Translations under genes and position numbers: made by a program
In this document: piece after piece, positions 1-8,729 of the stretch
Layout of the letters: each line of letters begins with the position of its first letter
Position numbering within the stretch: the first letter of the stretch is position 1
NCBI GenBank assembly: GCA_040269895.1
Contig: CP158568.1
Location: forward strand, 3,256,716-3,320,715
Origin: Ancalomicrobiaceae bacterium S20
GTDB taxonomy: Bacteria; Pseudomonadota; Alphaproteobacteria; Rhizobiales; Ancalomicrobiaceae
DNA: 64,000 nt
Reading direction: 5' to 3'
Notes under the pieces: model-generated
The model's input: the letters and a program-made list of their open reading frames with translations, nothing else
Told to the model about the DNA's origin: nothing
Database searches by the model: none

Positions 1-1
1 G

Positions 2-1300
2 GGCATTCTCGGCGTCAGCCTGCGCAACCCGGACACGCGCGACGCGCTCGAGCCGCAGGACGGCCTCTATACGGTCGCGGCGGTCGACGGCGCCGGCGCG
101 CGGCTCAAGATCGTCGGGTCGTCGACCGGGCTCGTCGTCGCGCCCGAGGATCCGGCCCGGCTGGTCGAGATCCTGGCGCGGCCGACCACCCGGATCGTCA
201 CGCTGACCGTCACCGAGAAGGGCTATTGCCACGATCCGGCGACCGGCCGCCTCAACGAGAGCGACCCCGGCATCCGCCGCGATCTCGAGCATATCGACCG
301 GCCGAAGACCGCGATCGGCTTTCTCGCCGCCGGGCTGAAGCGGCGCTTCGAGGCCGGTGTCGCGCCGTTCACGGTGCTCTCCTGCGACAACCTGCCGGCC
401 AATGGCGAGACCGTGAAGCGGATCCTGAGCCGCTTCGCCGAGTTGGTCGATCCGGCGTTCGGCCGCTTCGTGGCGAGCGAGGTCGCGTTTCCCTCGTCGA
501 TGGTCGACCGGATCGTGCCGGCGACCACCGAGGCCGATCATGCGACCATTGCCGCGGCGCTCGGCGTCGCCGACCACTGGCCGGTCATGACCGAGCCGTT
601 CTCGCAATGGGTGATCGAGGATCATTTTACGCTCGGCCGGCCGGACTGGGCCTCGGCCGGCGCTGAGTTCGTCTCGGATGTGAAGCCCTACGAGCTCATG
701 AAGCTCAGGCTGCTCAACGGGTCGCACTCGACCATCGCCTATCTCGGCTATCTGATGGGCCGCGGCACCGTCTCCGAAGCGATGGCCGTGCCGGCGCTGA
801 AGCAGCTCGTCGCCGGCCTGATGGACGAGGAGATCACGCCGACCCTGCCGACGCTCTCCGGCTTCGACGTCGGCCGGTACAAGCGCTCGCTGGTCGAGCG
901 GTTCGAAAATCCGGCGCTCAAGCACCGGACCTGGCAGATTGCCATGGACGGATCGCAGAAGCTGCCGCAGCGGCTGCTCGGCACGATCCGCGACCGGATC
1001 GCGGCCGGCGCGTCGTTCGAGCGGCTGGCGCTCGGTGTCGCCGCCTGGATGCGCTACGTCACCGGCCTCGACGAGGACGGCGCGCCGATCGACGTGCGCG
1101 ATCCGCTCGCCGCCCGGCTCAAGGCGATCGGCGAGGCGGGACGCGGCGATGCGCGCCACATGGTCGCCGGCTATCTCGAGGTGCGCGAGGTGTTCGGCGC
1201 CGATCTCGCCGGCCATGCCGATTTCCGCGCGACGCTGGAGCGCCATCTCACGAAGCTGCTGGCGCAAGGCGCGAGGGCGACCGTCGAAGGCCTCGCCTGA
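2..1300 (+). CDS. Mannitol dehydrogenase / fructuronate reductase family oxidoreductase (5' end missing)
   Basis: NAD(P)-dependent oxidoreductase of the long-chain polyol dehydrogenase family, which interconverts sugar alcohols or hexuronates and their keto forms in the cytoplasm. The reading frame is open from base 2, so the N-terminus with the Rossmann glycine motif lies outside the window and about 432 residues remain. Family hallmarks are visible in order: TVTEKGY near residue 68, SCDNLPANG near 128, FPSSMVDRIVP near 164, then KLRLLNGSH, which gives the catalytic Lys-x4-Asn-x2-His arrangement. The substrate (mannitol, arabinitol, fructuronate) cannot be told from this. No partner gene lies downstream: the next gene is convergent and a terminator sits between them. 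Confidence 0.88.
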   Translation, partial: GILGVSLRNPDTRDALEPQDGLYTVAAVDGAGARLKIVGSSTGLVVAPEDPARLVEILARPTTRIVTLTVTEKGYCHDPATGRLNESDPGIRRDLEHIDRPKTAIGFLAAGLKRRFEAGVAPFTVLSCDNLPANGETVKRILSRFAELVDPAFGRFVASEVAFPSSMVDRIVPATTEADHATIAAALGVADHWPVMTEPFSQWVIEDHFTLGRPDWASAGAEFVSDVKPYELMKLRLLNGSHSTIAYLGYLMGRGTVSEAMAVPALKQLVAGLMDEEITPTLPTLSGFDVGRYKRSLVERFENPALKHRTWQIAMDGSQKLPQRLLGTIRDRIAAGASFERLALGVAAWMRYVTGLDEDGAPIDVRDPLAARLKAIGEAGRGDARHMVAGYLEVREVFGADLAGHADFRATLERHLTKLLAQGARATVEGLA

Positions 1301-1351
1301 GCCCGATCCGGCCCGAGAACGCGATCAGGCCAGAGAACCGGCCAAGAAAAA

Positions 1352-1377
1352 GGGCCCCGCTCATCCGAGCGGGGCCC
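1352..1377 (-). terminator. Rho-independent terminator for the LapG-like protease gene
   Basis: Perfect 10-bp stem GGGCCCCGCT / AGCGGGGCCC with the 6-base loop CATCCG. On the minus strand it is followed directly by TTTTTCTT, so it is oriented to end the minus-strand gene that stops at 1406. The plus-strand dehydrogenase gene may share the hairpin, but it has no U-tract on that side. Confidence 0.85.
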
Positions 1378-1405
1378 CTCGCAATTCAGCCGATCCGCCA
1401 GAGGA

Positions 1406-2047
1406 TCACTGTCGGTTGGCGGCGACCGAGGCCGGGACCTGGATGTTGTCCTGCAGGGACACCCAGCGGTTCTGGTCGTCCTGCGCCTGGCGCTTGACGA
1501 ACTTGTAGCCGGTCGCGGTCCAGCCGATGATCTCGTCGCGCATGTTGTCGAGGATCAGGTCACCGTGATCGGTCTTGGCGGTCAAAACCGCGTGACCGGC
1601 ACCCTGAAGATCGATGACGACGGTGATCAGCAGCGCCCCGCGCGGAAAGCCGCGCTGGATCAGCAGCTTGCGCTTCAGCAGGACGTAGTCCTCGCAGTCG
1701 CCCTTGCCGTCGTCGGGATAATCCCAGCGATCCGGCTGGCCCCAGTGTTCCTGGTCGGTCACCGGCACGATGGACTGATTGACCATGCGGTTGACGTCGT
1801 CCATGACCGCCCAGGCGGCCGCGTCGAGCTTGATGTCTTCCGCACGGGCGCGACCGCTGTCGCATTCGCCGCGGTAGCGCCGGCAGAAATCGACCCAGCC
1901 CCACACCGGCTTCGTTTCGGCACCAGGCACGGCCGCAGTCGCCTCGGGCAGGCGCGCGATCCTGATCTTCTCTTTGGCTTCCGCAGGACTTCCCACCAGC
2001 ACGGCGACGCAGACTGCGGCAAACAATACTTTCGTCCGGAGCGTCAT
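1406..2047 (-). CDS. Periplasmic transglutaminase-like cysteine protease (BTLCP/DUF920, LapG-like)
   Basis: Predicted secreted cysteine protease of 213 residues. An N-terminal signal peptide (residues about 1-24, ending PAEA) precedes a bacterial transglutaminase-like cysteine proteinase domain. The triad is visible: Cys118 in GDCEDY, His152 in GAGHAVL and Asp167 in LILDN. Characterised members such as LapG cut giant RTX adhesins in the periplasm under control of the c-di-GMP receptor LapD; many alphaproteobacterial paralogues have no known target. The start at 2047 is preferred because it begins the signal peptide and has AGGGGGA upstream; a GTG at 2086 would only add 13 atypical residues. 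No lapD-like gene is adjacent. A giant RTX gene lies 29 kb away, so a functional link is only inference. Confidence 0.82.
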   Translation of the reverse strand: MTLRTKVLFAAVCVAVLVGSPAEAKEKIRIARLPEATAAVPGAETKPVWGWVDFCRRYRGECDSGRARAEDIKLDAAAWAVMDDVNRMVNQSIVPVTDQEHWGQPDRWDYPDDGKGDCEDYVLLKRKLLIQRGFPRGALLITVVIDLQGAGHAVLTAKTDHGDLILDNMRDEIIGWTATGYKFVKRQAQDDQNRWVSLQDNIQVPASVAANRQ

Positions 2048-2086
2048 TGACGAGCATCCCCCTATCCGATGAGAGGATACTCGCAC

Positions 2087-2230
2087 AGTCGAATTAGATT
2101 GACGTCAAAACTCCAACCTCAATTTCCATGGTCGACGCAATGATTCGTTATCTTCACTTGGATCGACATTGAATACATTTTATCGAAAATTTTATTCTTT
2201 ATTTTAAGGATACATTAACCACGGACAGGA
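2087..2230. promoter_or_regulatory. AT-rich divergent intergenic region
   Basis: Unusually AT-rich stretch for this genome, lying between the minus-strand protease and the plus-strand small membrane protein/uppP genes. It probably holds the promoters for both directions. I could not define a convincing -35/-10 pair. Confidence 0.35.
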
Positions 2231-2305
2231 AGCCGACAGGGGCCTTGCTCTATGGTCCGCGGCGTCGCACCGGCCCGCCGCCGGGCAGAGACGAGGATCG
2301 CGCCC

Positions 2306-2458
2306 GTGACCATCTCCACCGACAAGCCGTCCGAAACCCCGGACACCGAACAGGCGATCTCGGCCCGCGTGCTGATCGGCCTTCTGCTGCTGGCGGCCGT
2401 TGCGGCCGGCATTCTCGGCTACGCGCTCTTCATCGGCCAGGGTGTCGGCGGCGACTGA
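2306..2458 (+). CDS. Small single-pass membrane protein, unknown function
   Basis: Fifty-residue ORF from a GTG at 2306, with GAGG about 11 bases upstream. A polar N-terminus (TISTDKPSETPDTEQ) is followed by one hydrophobic helix (about residues 20-45) and a short GQGVGGD tail. An upstream ATG at 2252 would add an arginine-rich extension that looks untranslated. The gene lies about 110 bases before uppP on the same strand. I do not recognise a family; short one-helix proteins like this are common in Hyphomicrobiales. Confidence 0.5.
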   Translation: MTISTDKPSETPDTEQAISARVLIGLLLLAAVAAGILGYALFIGQGVGGD

Positions 2459-2571
2459 CCCGACCCGGACCCGGCGGTTCGTCCGAACGGACTTTCCGGT
2501 CCGAGGTCCAACCGCTAGGAAGGATCTTGCCGCGGTCGACGTGGCGACCGATTCTCCACGGGCGGATTTTC

Positions 2572-3447
2572 ATGGCGAGCGCTTGCACCAACGGCATCGA
2601 TACGGGCTTCCTGGCTCTCGGTTACGAGAAGGTCGCCATTCTCGGCGTGTTCCAGGGCATCACCGAGCTGCTGCCGATCTCCTCCACGGCGCATATGCGC
2701 GTCGTACCGACGCTGCTCGGCTGGCCGGATCCCGGCTCGGCCTTCTCGGCGGCTATGCAGCTCGCGGCGCTGGCCGCGGTGATCGGCTATTTCTGGAACG
2801 ATATCCGCGAACTGGTGTTCGGGTCGGTTCGCGCGGTCGTCACCCGCGAGTTCAACAGCTTCTATTTCCGCCTCGCCGTCGGCATCGTGATCGGCACGAT
2901 CCCGATCGGCATCGGCGGCATCCTGCTCGCCAAGACGCTGAACAGCTGCGGCTCGCCGCTGCGCGGGCTGATGGTGATCGGCGCCGCCTGCATCGTGATG
3001 GGCCTGCTCCTCGCCGTTGCCGAGCTGACCGCCAAGCACACGCGCGACATCCACACCGTGCGCCTGCGCGATGCGCTGATCGTCGGCCTCGCCCAGGTCG
3101 GCGCGCTGATCCCCGGCGTGTCGCGCTCGGGCTCGACGCTGACCGCCGCGCTGTTCCTGAACCTCAAGCGCGAGGACGCCGCGCGCTTCTCGTTCCTGCT
3201 CGGTCTGCCGGCAATCACGCTGGCCGGTCTCAAGGAACTGGTCGAGCTCTACCACGCCGGCCTGTCGCTGCACGGCTGGATGGTGCTCGGCGTCGGGCTT
3301 CTGACCGCGAGCCTCTCGGCCTTCATCGCGATCTGGTCGCTGATGCGGGTGCTCGAGAAGTTCTCGGCCTGGCCCTTCGTGATCTACCGGATCGCGCTCG
3401 GCGTGTTCCTGGTCTGGGGCTCGCTCAGCGGGTTCCTCGACAACTGA
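2572..3447 (+). CDS. uppP: Undecaprenyl-diphosphatase UppP (BacA family)
   Basis: Integral membrane phosphatase that converts undecaprenyl diphosphate to the monophosphate, recycling the lipid carrier for peptidoglycan and surface polysaccharides; overproduction gives bacitracin resistance in characterised homologues. The two active-site signatures are present: QGITELLPISSTAH (residues about 25-38, with the (E/Q)xxxE motif) and PGVSRSGSTLT (about 180-190). Multiple hydrophobic helices span the protein. At 291 residues it fits the family (about 265-290). The frame is open far upstream, but the ATG at 2572 starts the conserved region. Confidence 0.95.
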   Translation: MASACTNGIDTGFLALGYEKVAILGVFQGITELLPISSTAHMRVVPTLLGWPDPGSAFSAAMQLAALAAVIGYFWNDIRELVFGSVRAVVTREFNSFYFRLAVGIVIGTIPIGIGGILLAKTLNSCGSPLRGLMVIGAACIVMGLLLAVAELTAKHTRDIHTVRLRDALIVGLAQVGALIPGVSRSGSTLTAALFLNLKREDAARFSFLLGLPAITLAGLKELVELYHAGLSLHGWMVLGVGLLTASLSAFIAIWSLMRVLEKFSAWPFVIYRIALGVFLVWGSLSGFLDN

Positions 3448-3478
3448 TCCGGAGGGTGTCGAGGCCGCTCGTGATCCT

Positions 3479-3495
3479 CGGCGCGGCTCGCGCCG
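3479..3495. terminator. Hairpin between convergent uppP and otsB
   Basis: Perfect 7-bp stem CGGCGCG / CGCGCCG with loop GCT, placed between two convergent genes. No U-tract on either strand, so its role as a bidirectional terminator is only probable. Confidence 0.4.
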
Positions 3496-3525
3496 TACGG
3501 GAATTGGTATCGCGGCTTGCGCCGC

Positions 3526-4368
3526 TCAGGCGTCCTCGACCAGCGCCTCGATCCAGCGCCGGAACACTTCCGGCGCCGGACAGGAATATTGTGCGTAGGT
3601 CCGGCGCGGCGGGCCGACCAGCACGCCGACGCCGCCGAGGCCGGCGACCGCCTGGAACGCGTCTTCGTCGGTGACATCGTCACCGGCATAGAACGGCCGC
3701 CGGCCGGCGTAGCCGGGGCTCGCGAGCAGGCGCTCGACCGCCGTGCCCTTGGTCGCATCGCGGCGGGCGATCTCGATGACGCCCTTGCCCTGGATCAGCC
3801 GCCAGTCGCGGACATGGCCGGCGACCGCGATCCTGACCGCGCGGGCGAGATCGCCGGCTGCTTCGGGCACGCGCCGCCAGTGCACCGCGACCGAATGGGA
3901 CTTTCGCTCGATCCAGGCGCCGGGATAGGCCGCGATCGCAGGTTCGAGCGCTGTCGCGATCCCGTCGAGCAGCAGGTCGTCGGCCGCGGCGACCGCATCG
4001 AGCGTGGTGCCGAGCCTGAGCGTCGCGCCGTGATTGCCGGCACAATCGAAGTCGGCGCCAAACAGCCGGTCGGCCGAGCCAAGACCGCGGCCGGTGACGA
4101 GCGCGAGCGCGCCGCCGGCGAGCGCCTTCAGCCGCCGCAGGGCCGGCAGCAGCGTCTCCGGCACGACAACCCGATCCGGATGATCGGCGAGATCGAGCAG
4201 CGTGCCGTCGATGTCGAACAGGAAGGCCCAGCCGCCACGCGGATCGATGCCGAGGCTCGTCATCGGCGCCAGTTCGGTCGCGAAACTGTCGCTGGCGTGC
4301 TGCTCCGGGCCCCGCCGGTCGCGCATCGCCGCCGGCTCGTCGGTCTCACCGCGTTCGGCATTCGCCAT
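3526..4368 (-). CDS. otsB: Trehalose-6-phosphate phosphatase OtsB
   Basis: Cytoplasmic HAD-superfamily phosphatase that removes phosphate from trehalose-6-phosphate, the second step of trehalose synthesis. HAD motifs are clear: FLFDIDGTLLDL (nucleophile Asp, about residues 50-60), ALVTGRG (motif II), KGVIEI and the Lys region before GTAVERLL (motif III), and FYAGDDVTDEDAF (motif IV). Length (280) is near the usual 250-300. The start at 4368 has GTGAGG about 7 bases upstream; a GTG at 4380 that overlaps the otsA stop is an alternative. It follows otsA so closely that the two are surely co-transcribed and coupled. Confidence 0.93.
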   Translation of the reverse strand: MANAERGETDEPAAMRDRRGPEQHASDSFATELAPMTSLGIDPRGGWAFLFDIDGTLLDLADHPDRVVVPETLLPALRRLKALAGGALALVTGRGLGSADRLFGADFDCAGNHGATLRLGTTLDAVAAADDLLLDGIATALEPAIAAYPGAWIERKSHSVAVHWRRVPEAAGDLARAVRIAVAGHVRDWRLIQGKGVIEIARRDATKGTAVERLLASPGYAGRRPFYAGDDVTDEDAFQAVAGLGGVGVLVGPPRRTYAQYSCPAPEVFRRWIEALVEDA

Positions 4369-4376
4369 GATCGACC

Positions 4377-6590
4377 TCACCGCACCATGCGCTTGCGGAT
4401 CGCCCGGCGACGGCGCATGCGCGCGGCCTCGAGCAGCATGCTACCGGCCCAGCGGTAGACATTGTTGTCGCGGACCAGCTCGCGCATCATGCGCATCCGG
4501 CCGCGCTGCTCGGCCTCGGACATCTTCAGCGCCCGATCGATCGCTTCCGCCATGCCGTCGTTGTCGTAGGGGTTGACCAGCAGCGCTTCCAGGAGCTCGC
4601 GCGAAGCGCCGGCGAAAGTCGACAGCACGAGCACGCCGCGCTCGTCGTCGCGCGCGGCGACGAACTCCTTGGCGACGAGATTCATGCCGTCGTGCAGGCT
4701 GGTCACGACGCAGAGATCGGCGGCGCGGAACAGTTCCATGACCTCCGCCGGCTCGTGATGGCGGATCAAGAGTTCGATCGGCCGCCAGCCGTTGCGGGCG
4801 AAGCGGGAGTTGATCTCCTCGGCGGCCTGCTCGGACTCGCTGCGGATGCCCTGATAGGCCTCCAGCTTGTTGCGGGTGGGCGCCGCGACCTGCACGAAGG
4901 TGAAGCGGCCGATCCATTCCGGATGGCGCTCGAACAGGATGCCGACGGCGCGCAGCCGGTCCGGGATGCCCTTCGTGTAGTCGAACCGCTCGACGCCCAC
5001 GCCGAGCTTGACATCCGCGCCGATGCCGAGCCGCTCGCGCACGGTCTGGCGCGCGACCTCGACCGACGACGCGCCGGCGAGCGCCTCCGGCGGCCACTCG
5101 ATCGAGATCGGATAATCGTCGACCAGCGTCGCCTCGCGACCGGTCGACACGGTCGACAGTTCGCGGTCGATGTGGCTCTCCATGAAGCGGTCGACCGTGT
5201 CGATGAAATTGTTGCAGTAGAAGCGGGTGTGGAACCCGAGGATCGAGGAGCCGAGCAGGCCGTCGAGGATCTCCTCGCGCCAGGGGCAGATCGAGAAGAC
5301 CTCGGAATTCGGCCAGGGGATGTGCCAGAAGGTCACGATGGTCGCCTCTGGCAGCCGCTGGCGGATCAGCCGCGGCAACAGCGCGAAGTGATAGTCCTGC
5401 ACCAGCACGATCGGGCTCGGGCCGGCGGCCTCGGCCACCACCGCGTCGGCGAAGCGGGCGTTGACGGCCTTGTAGTACTCCCAGTCCTCGCGGCGGAATT
5501 TCGGGCGTACGAAGGCGATGTGACAGAGCGGCCAGAGGCCCTCGTTGGCGAAGCGGTAGTAGTAGCCCTCCTCCTCCGCCTCGGTCAGCCAGACCCGGCG
5601 CAGCTTGTAGGACGGGTCCTCCGGCGGCACGGCGACCCGGTCGCGGCTGTCGACCACGTCGCGGTCGGCCGAACCGGATCCATGCGCGATCCAGACACCG
5701 CCGCAGGCGCGCGTGATCGGCTCGAGCGCCGTGACGAGACCGGAGGCCGGGCGGCGCACGGTGATCTCGCCGCTCTCGTCGCGCTCGTGGATGTAGGGCT
5801 CGCGGTTGGAGACCACGATCACCTGCGAGTTGGCCAGTTCGCGGCCGATCAGCGCCTGCAGCGTCTCCGGGCTCCAATCGACCTTGACGCGATGCGCATC
5901 CGGTCCGGACACCTCCATGTCGCGCAGCGCCTGGCGCAGTTCGGCGACCACGGGGCGCAGTTCGGGGGCGATCTCGGGCTCCTCGCTGGTCGGCGTGCGC
6001 GGATCGAGTGTGCGGATCAGCGCGCTCGACCAGTTGGCCAGCATGGTGCGGACGATGTAGGCGGTGCCGAGCACGCCGGCGATGGCGATCAGCAGGATCA
6101 CGCCGGCGAACGAACCGACGATCGACAGGCTGCGGCGCTCGGTGAAGCCGGCATCCTGAACGATGGTGAACACCGCACGCGCCGGTCCCTCGGACGGCAC
6201 GGGAAAGCGCGACACGATCACCGCGTTGCCGGCCAGTTCCTGCCGGCTCCACGACCGGCGGACCTTGCCGTCGAAGGGCGCGCAGATCGGCGCCTTCGGC
6301 CAATCGGCCGACGCGGCGACCGTCGAGCCGTCGGAGGCACAGAGGCCGAGCGCGGTGACGCGCTCGTCGGCCGCCACCCGATCGAACACCCGCTTCAAGC
6401 CCGCGATGTCGCCGAGGCTCGACAGGCGCCCGACCTCGTCGGCCACCGTCTTCTGGATCAGCGCGGCGCGGCCGGCGAGATCGGATTGGAACCAGCGGCC
6501 GATCAGCTGATCGGCCGCGACCCCAGCCAGAATCGCTAGGCCGAGGATTGTAACAGCGAGGGGAGCGGCAAAGCGCAAGATACGAGGCAT
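4377..6590 (-). CDS. otsA: Membrane-anchored trehalose-6-phosphate synthase (OtsA with N-terminal sensor-like module)
   Basis: Makes trehalose-6-phosphate from UDP-glucose and glucose-6-phosphate. The 737-residue protein is about 260 residues longer than ordinary OtsA. Residues about 8-28 form a first membrane helix, 29-154 a probably periplasmic region, 155-182 a second helix, 185-250 a charged linker, and about 255-735 a complete GT20 domain. The catalytic part keeps [48 protein letters not shown] and [12 protein letters not shown], so it should be active. The two-helix, extracytoplasmic-loop layout resembles sensor kinases and suggests that activity or localisation responds to the envelope; that is inference. 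It heads the otsA-otsB operon and diverges from the GH15 gene. Confidence 0.93.
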   Translation of the reverse strand: MPRILRFAAPLAVTILGLAILAGVAADQLIGRWFQSDLAGRAALIQKTVADEVGRLSSLGDIAGLKRVFDRVAADERVTALGLCASDGSTVAASADWPKAPICAPFDGKVRRSWSRQELAGNAVIVSRFPVPSEGPARAVFTIVQDAGFTERRSLSIVGSFAGVILLIAIAGVLGTAYIVRTMLANWSSALIRTLDPRTPTSEEPEIAPELRPVVAELRQALRDMEVSGPDAHRVKVDWSPETLQALIGRELANSQVIVVSNREPYIHERDESGEITVRRPASGLVTALEPITRACGGVWIAHGSGSADRDVVDSRDRVAVPPEDPSYKLRRVWLTEAEEEGYYYRFANEGLWPLCHIAFVRPKFRREDWEYYKAVNARFADAVVAEAAGPSPIVLVQDYHFALLPRLIRQRLPEATIVTFWHIPWPNSEVFSICPWREEILDGLLGSSILGFHTRFYCNNFIDTVDRFMESHIDRELSTVSTGREATLVDDYPISIEWPPEALAGASSVEVARQTVRERLGIGADVKLGVGVERFDYTKGIPDRLRAVGILFERHPEWIGRFTFVQVAAPTRNKLEAYQGIRSESEQAAEEINSRFARNGWRPIELLIRHHEPAEVMELFRAADLCVVTSLHDGMNLVAKEFVAARDDERGVLVLSTFAGASRELLEALLVNPYDNDGMAEAIDRALKMSEAEQRGRMRMMRELVRDNNVYRWAGSMLLEAARMRRRRAIRKRMVR

Positions 6591-6762
6591 GCGAGCAAAC
6601 TTGCGACAACCGAGGCCATAATCAAGTCATGTTCGGCGACATAGCTGCCACCAATGCGATTTTGCTGTTTTTCGCATTACGCACGGGAACAAAGCGCCAA
6701 TTGGGGACTTTCCCCTGGTCCTGCTCTGCTCCAGCTTCTCACAAGCGCGACCGAGGTCATCC
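6591..6762. promoter_or_regulatory. Divergent promoter region otsA / GH15
   Basis: A 172-base spacer between divergent trehalose genes. On the plus strand GGAAC at 6686 is followed 17 bases later by CTTT, a partial match to the alphaproteobacterial general-stress sigma EcfG promoter (GGAAC-N16/17-CGTT). A small inverted repeat GGGGA-CTT-TCCCC lies at 6703-6715. The EcfG assignment is tentative. Confidence 0.35.
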
Positions 6763-8616
6763 ATGAACATGGAACTATCGCCGATCGGCAACTGTGCGAC
6801 CGCAGCCCTCGTCGATCGCAAGGGCGCGATCGTCTGGTGGTGCTATCCGCATTTCGACGGCGATCCGGTGTTCTGCCGCCTGCTGATGGGCGACACCGAG
6901 GACGGGTTCATGGACGTGCGGCTCGACGACGAGGTCGAGATCACGCAGCATTACCGCCGCAACACCGCGATCCTCGAGACCGTGATCCGGGCCGGCGACG
7001 GCAGCGCGGTGCGCATCATCGATTTCGCGCCGCGGTTCCGGCAGTTCGACCGCTCCTATCGGCCGCCGATGCTGATGCGGCGGATCGAGCCGCTCGCCGG
7101 CTATCCGCGCATCCGAATCCGCATCCGGCCGCGCGCCGGCTACGGCCGGCATACGCCGCGCAAGGTTTTCGGCTCCAACCACATCCGCTTCCAGAGCGAG
7201 GTCGAGACCATCCGCGTCACGACCGACGCGCCAGCGGCCTATATCGACCGCGAGAGCCCGTTCGTGCTGACCAAGCCGGTCGTTCTGGTGCTCGGCGCCG
7301 ACGAGGTCTTCCCGGCGAGCTTGGCCGAGACCGCCAAGCACTTCGAGGCCAACACCGAGGCCTACTGGTTCGACTGGTGCCGCAACCTGACCATTCCGTT
7401 CGAGTGGCAGGAACAGGTGCTGCGCTCGGCGATCACGCTGCGCCTGTCGGCCTATGAGGAGACCGGCGCGGTCGTCGCGGCCATGACCACCTCGATCCCG
7501 GAGGCGCCGAACACCGTGCGCAACTGGGACTATCGCGCCTGCTGGCTGCGCGATGCCTATTTCACCGTGCGGGCGCTGAACCAGCTCGGCGCGACCCGCA
7601 CGATGGAGGGCTTTCTCGCCTATATGCGGGCGGTCATCGCCATGGAGCCCGGCGGCGACCTCAAGCCCGTCTACGGCATCGTGCCGTTCGACCCGCTCGA
7701 GGAGGTGATCGAGACGGCGCTGCCCGGCTATCGCGGCATGGGGCCGGTCCGGCGCGGCAATGCCGCGCAAGAGCAGATCCAGAACGACGTCTATGGCGCC
7801 GTCGTGCTCGCCAACACGCAATGGTTCTACGACCAGCGTCTGCCGGACATCGACAAGCTCGCGCTCTATCGCGAGATGGAAAAGCTCGGCGAGCGCGCCG
7901 CCGCGGTCGCCGAGCATCCGGACGCCGGCATCTGGGAGTATCGCGGCCGGCTCCGCGTCCATACCTCGTCCGTGCTGATGTGCTGGGCGGCCGTCGACCG
8001 GCTCGCCCGCATCGCGGGCGTCATCGGCCTTTCCGAACGCGCCCGGCACTGGAGCGCGGAGAGCCGGCGGATTCGGGACTTCATCGAAAGGAACTGCTGG
8101 AGCGACAAGGTCGGCGCCTACACGGAAGCCGCCGGATCCGACGGGCTCGACGCCAGCGTGCTGCTGATGGCCGATCTCGGCTATCTCGCGGCCGACGATC
8201 CGCGCTTCGTCTCCACCGTCGAGGCGATCGAGCGCCGCCTGATGCGCGGCGGCTATCTGCTGCGCTACGACCTGCCGGACGACTTCGGCGATCCGGAAAG
8301 CGCCTTCATCGTCTGCAATTTCTGGTACGTGCAGGCCTTGCAGGCGATGGGCCGGACCGAGCAGGCGCGCGCGGTGTTCAATTCGCTCCTCAAGCACATG
8401 AACCCGGCCGGGCTGCTGTCCGAGGATCTCGACCCGCGCACCGGCGAGTTGTGGGGCAATTTCCCGCAAACCTATTCGCTGGTCGGCACGATCATCTGCG
8501 CGGCAGCGCTGTCGCGACCCTGGAACGACATCAACGCCGTCGCCACCGCGACGCGCGCCTCGCAGGAGGCGCAGGCGTCGAACGCCCCGGTCGACGGCCA
8601 CGCGGCGGCGGAGTGA
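6763..8616 (+). CDS. Glycoside hydrolase family 15 protein (glucan 1,4-alpha-glucosidase or trehalase)
   Basis: Cytoplasmic GH15 enzyme of 617 residues; no signal peptide. An N-terminal beta-domain (PIGNCATAALVDRKGAIVWW, residues 6-25) is followed by an (alpha/alpha)6 barrel with NWDYRACWLRDAYF (about 257-270) and the C-terminal EDLDPRTGELWGNFPQTYSLVG signature. GH15 enzymes act on alpha-linked glucans, and actinobacterial members of this type cleave trehalose. Divergence from otsA-otsB makes a trehalose or maltodextrin role plausible but does not prove it. The start at 6763 has GAGGTC 9 bases upstream. Confidence 0.85.
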   Translation: MNMELSPIGNCATAALVDRKGAIVWWCYPHFDGDPVFCRLLMGDTEDGFMDVRLDDEVEITQHYRRNTAILETVIRAGDGSAVRIIDFAPRFRQFDRSYRPPMLMRRIEPLAGYPRIRIRIRPRAGYGRHTPRKVFGSNHIRFQSEVETIRVTTDAPAAYIDRESPFVLTKPVVLVLGADEVFPASLAETAKHFEANTEAYWFDWCRNLTIPFEWQEQVLRSAITLRLSAYEETGAVVAAMTTSIPEAPNTVRNWDYRACWLRDAYFTVRALNQLGATRTMEGFLAYMRAVIAMEPGGDLKPVYGIVPFDPLEEVIETALPGYRGMGPVRRGNAAQEQIQNDVYGAVVLANTQWFYDQRLPDIDKLALYREMEKLGERAAAVAEHPDAGIWEYRGRLRVHTSSVLMCWAAVDRLARIAGVIGLSERARHWSAESRRIRDFIERNCWSDKVGAYTEAAGSDGLDASVLLMADLGYLAADDPRFVSTVEAIERRLMRGGYLLRYDLPDDFGDPESAFIVCNFWYVQALQAMGRTEQARAVFNSLLKHMNPAGLLSEDLDPRTGELWGNFPQTYSLVGTIICAAALSRPWNDINAVATATRASQEAQASNAPVDGHAAAE

Positions 8617-8729
8617 AATGCCGCCGGCTGCGACATCGGCGATCCGGTCATGCCTTTTCCCGCAGCGCAAAATAGGGCATGCAGGCGCTCCAAGCGCGGC
8701 CGAGGGGCGGCCGCGTGCCCGGAGCCGGC

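Noticed and set aside
4692-6539. Long plus-strand frame (615 codons) opposite otsA
   Set aside because: Arg/Asp/Ala-rich shadow with no domain; the minus strand encodes complete OtsA motifs.
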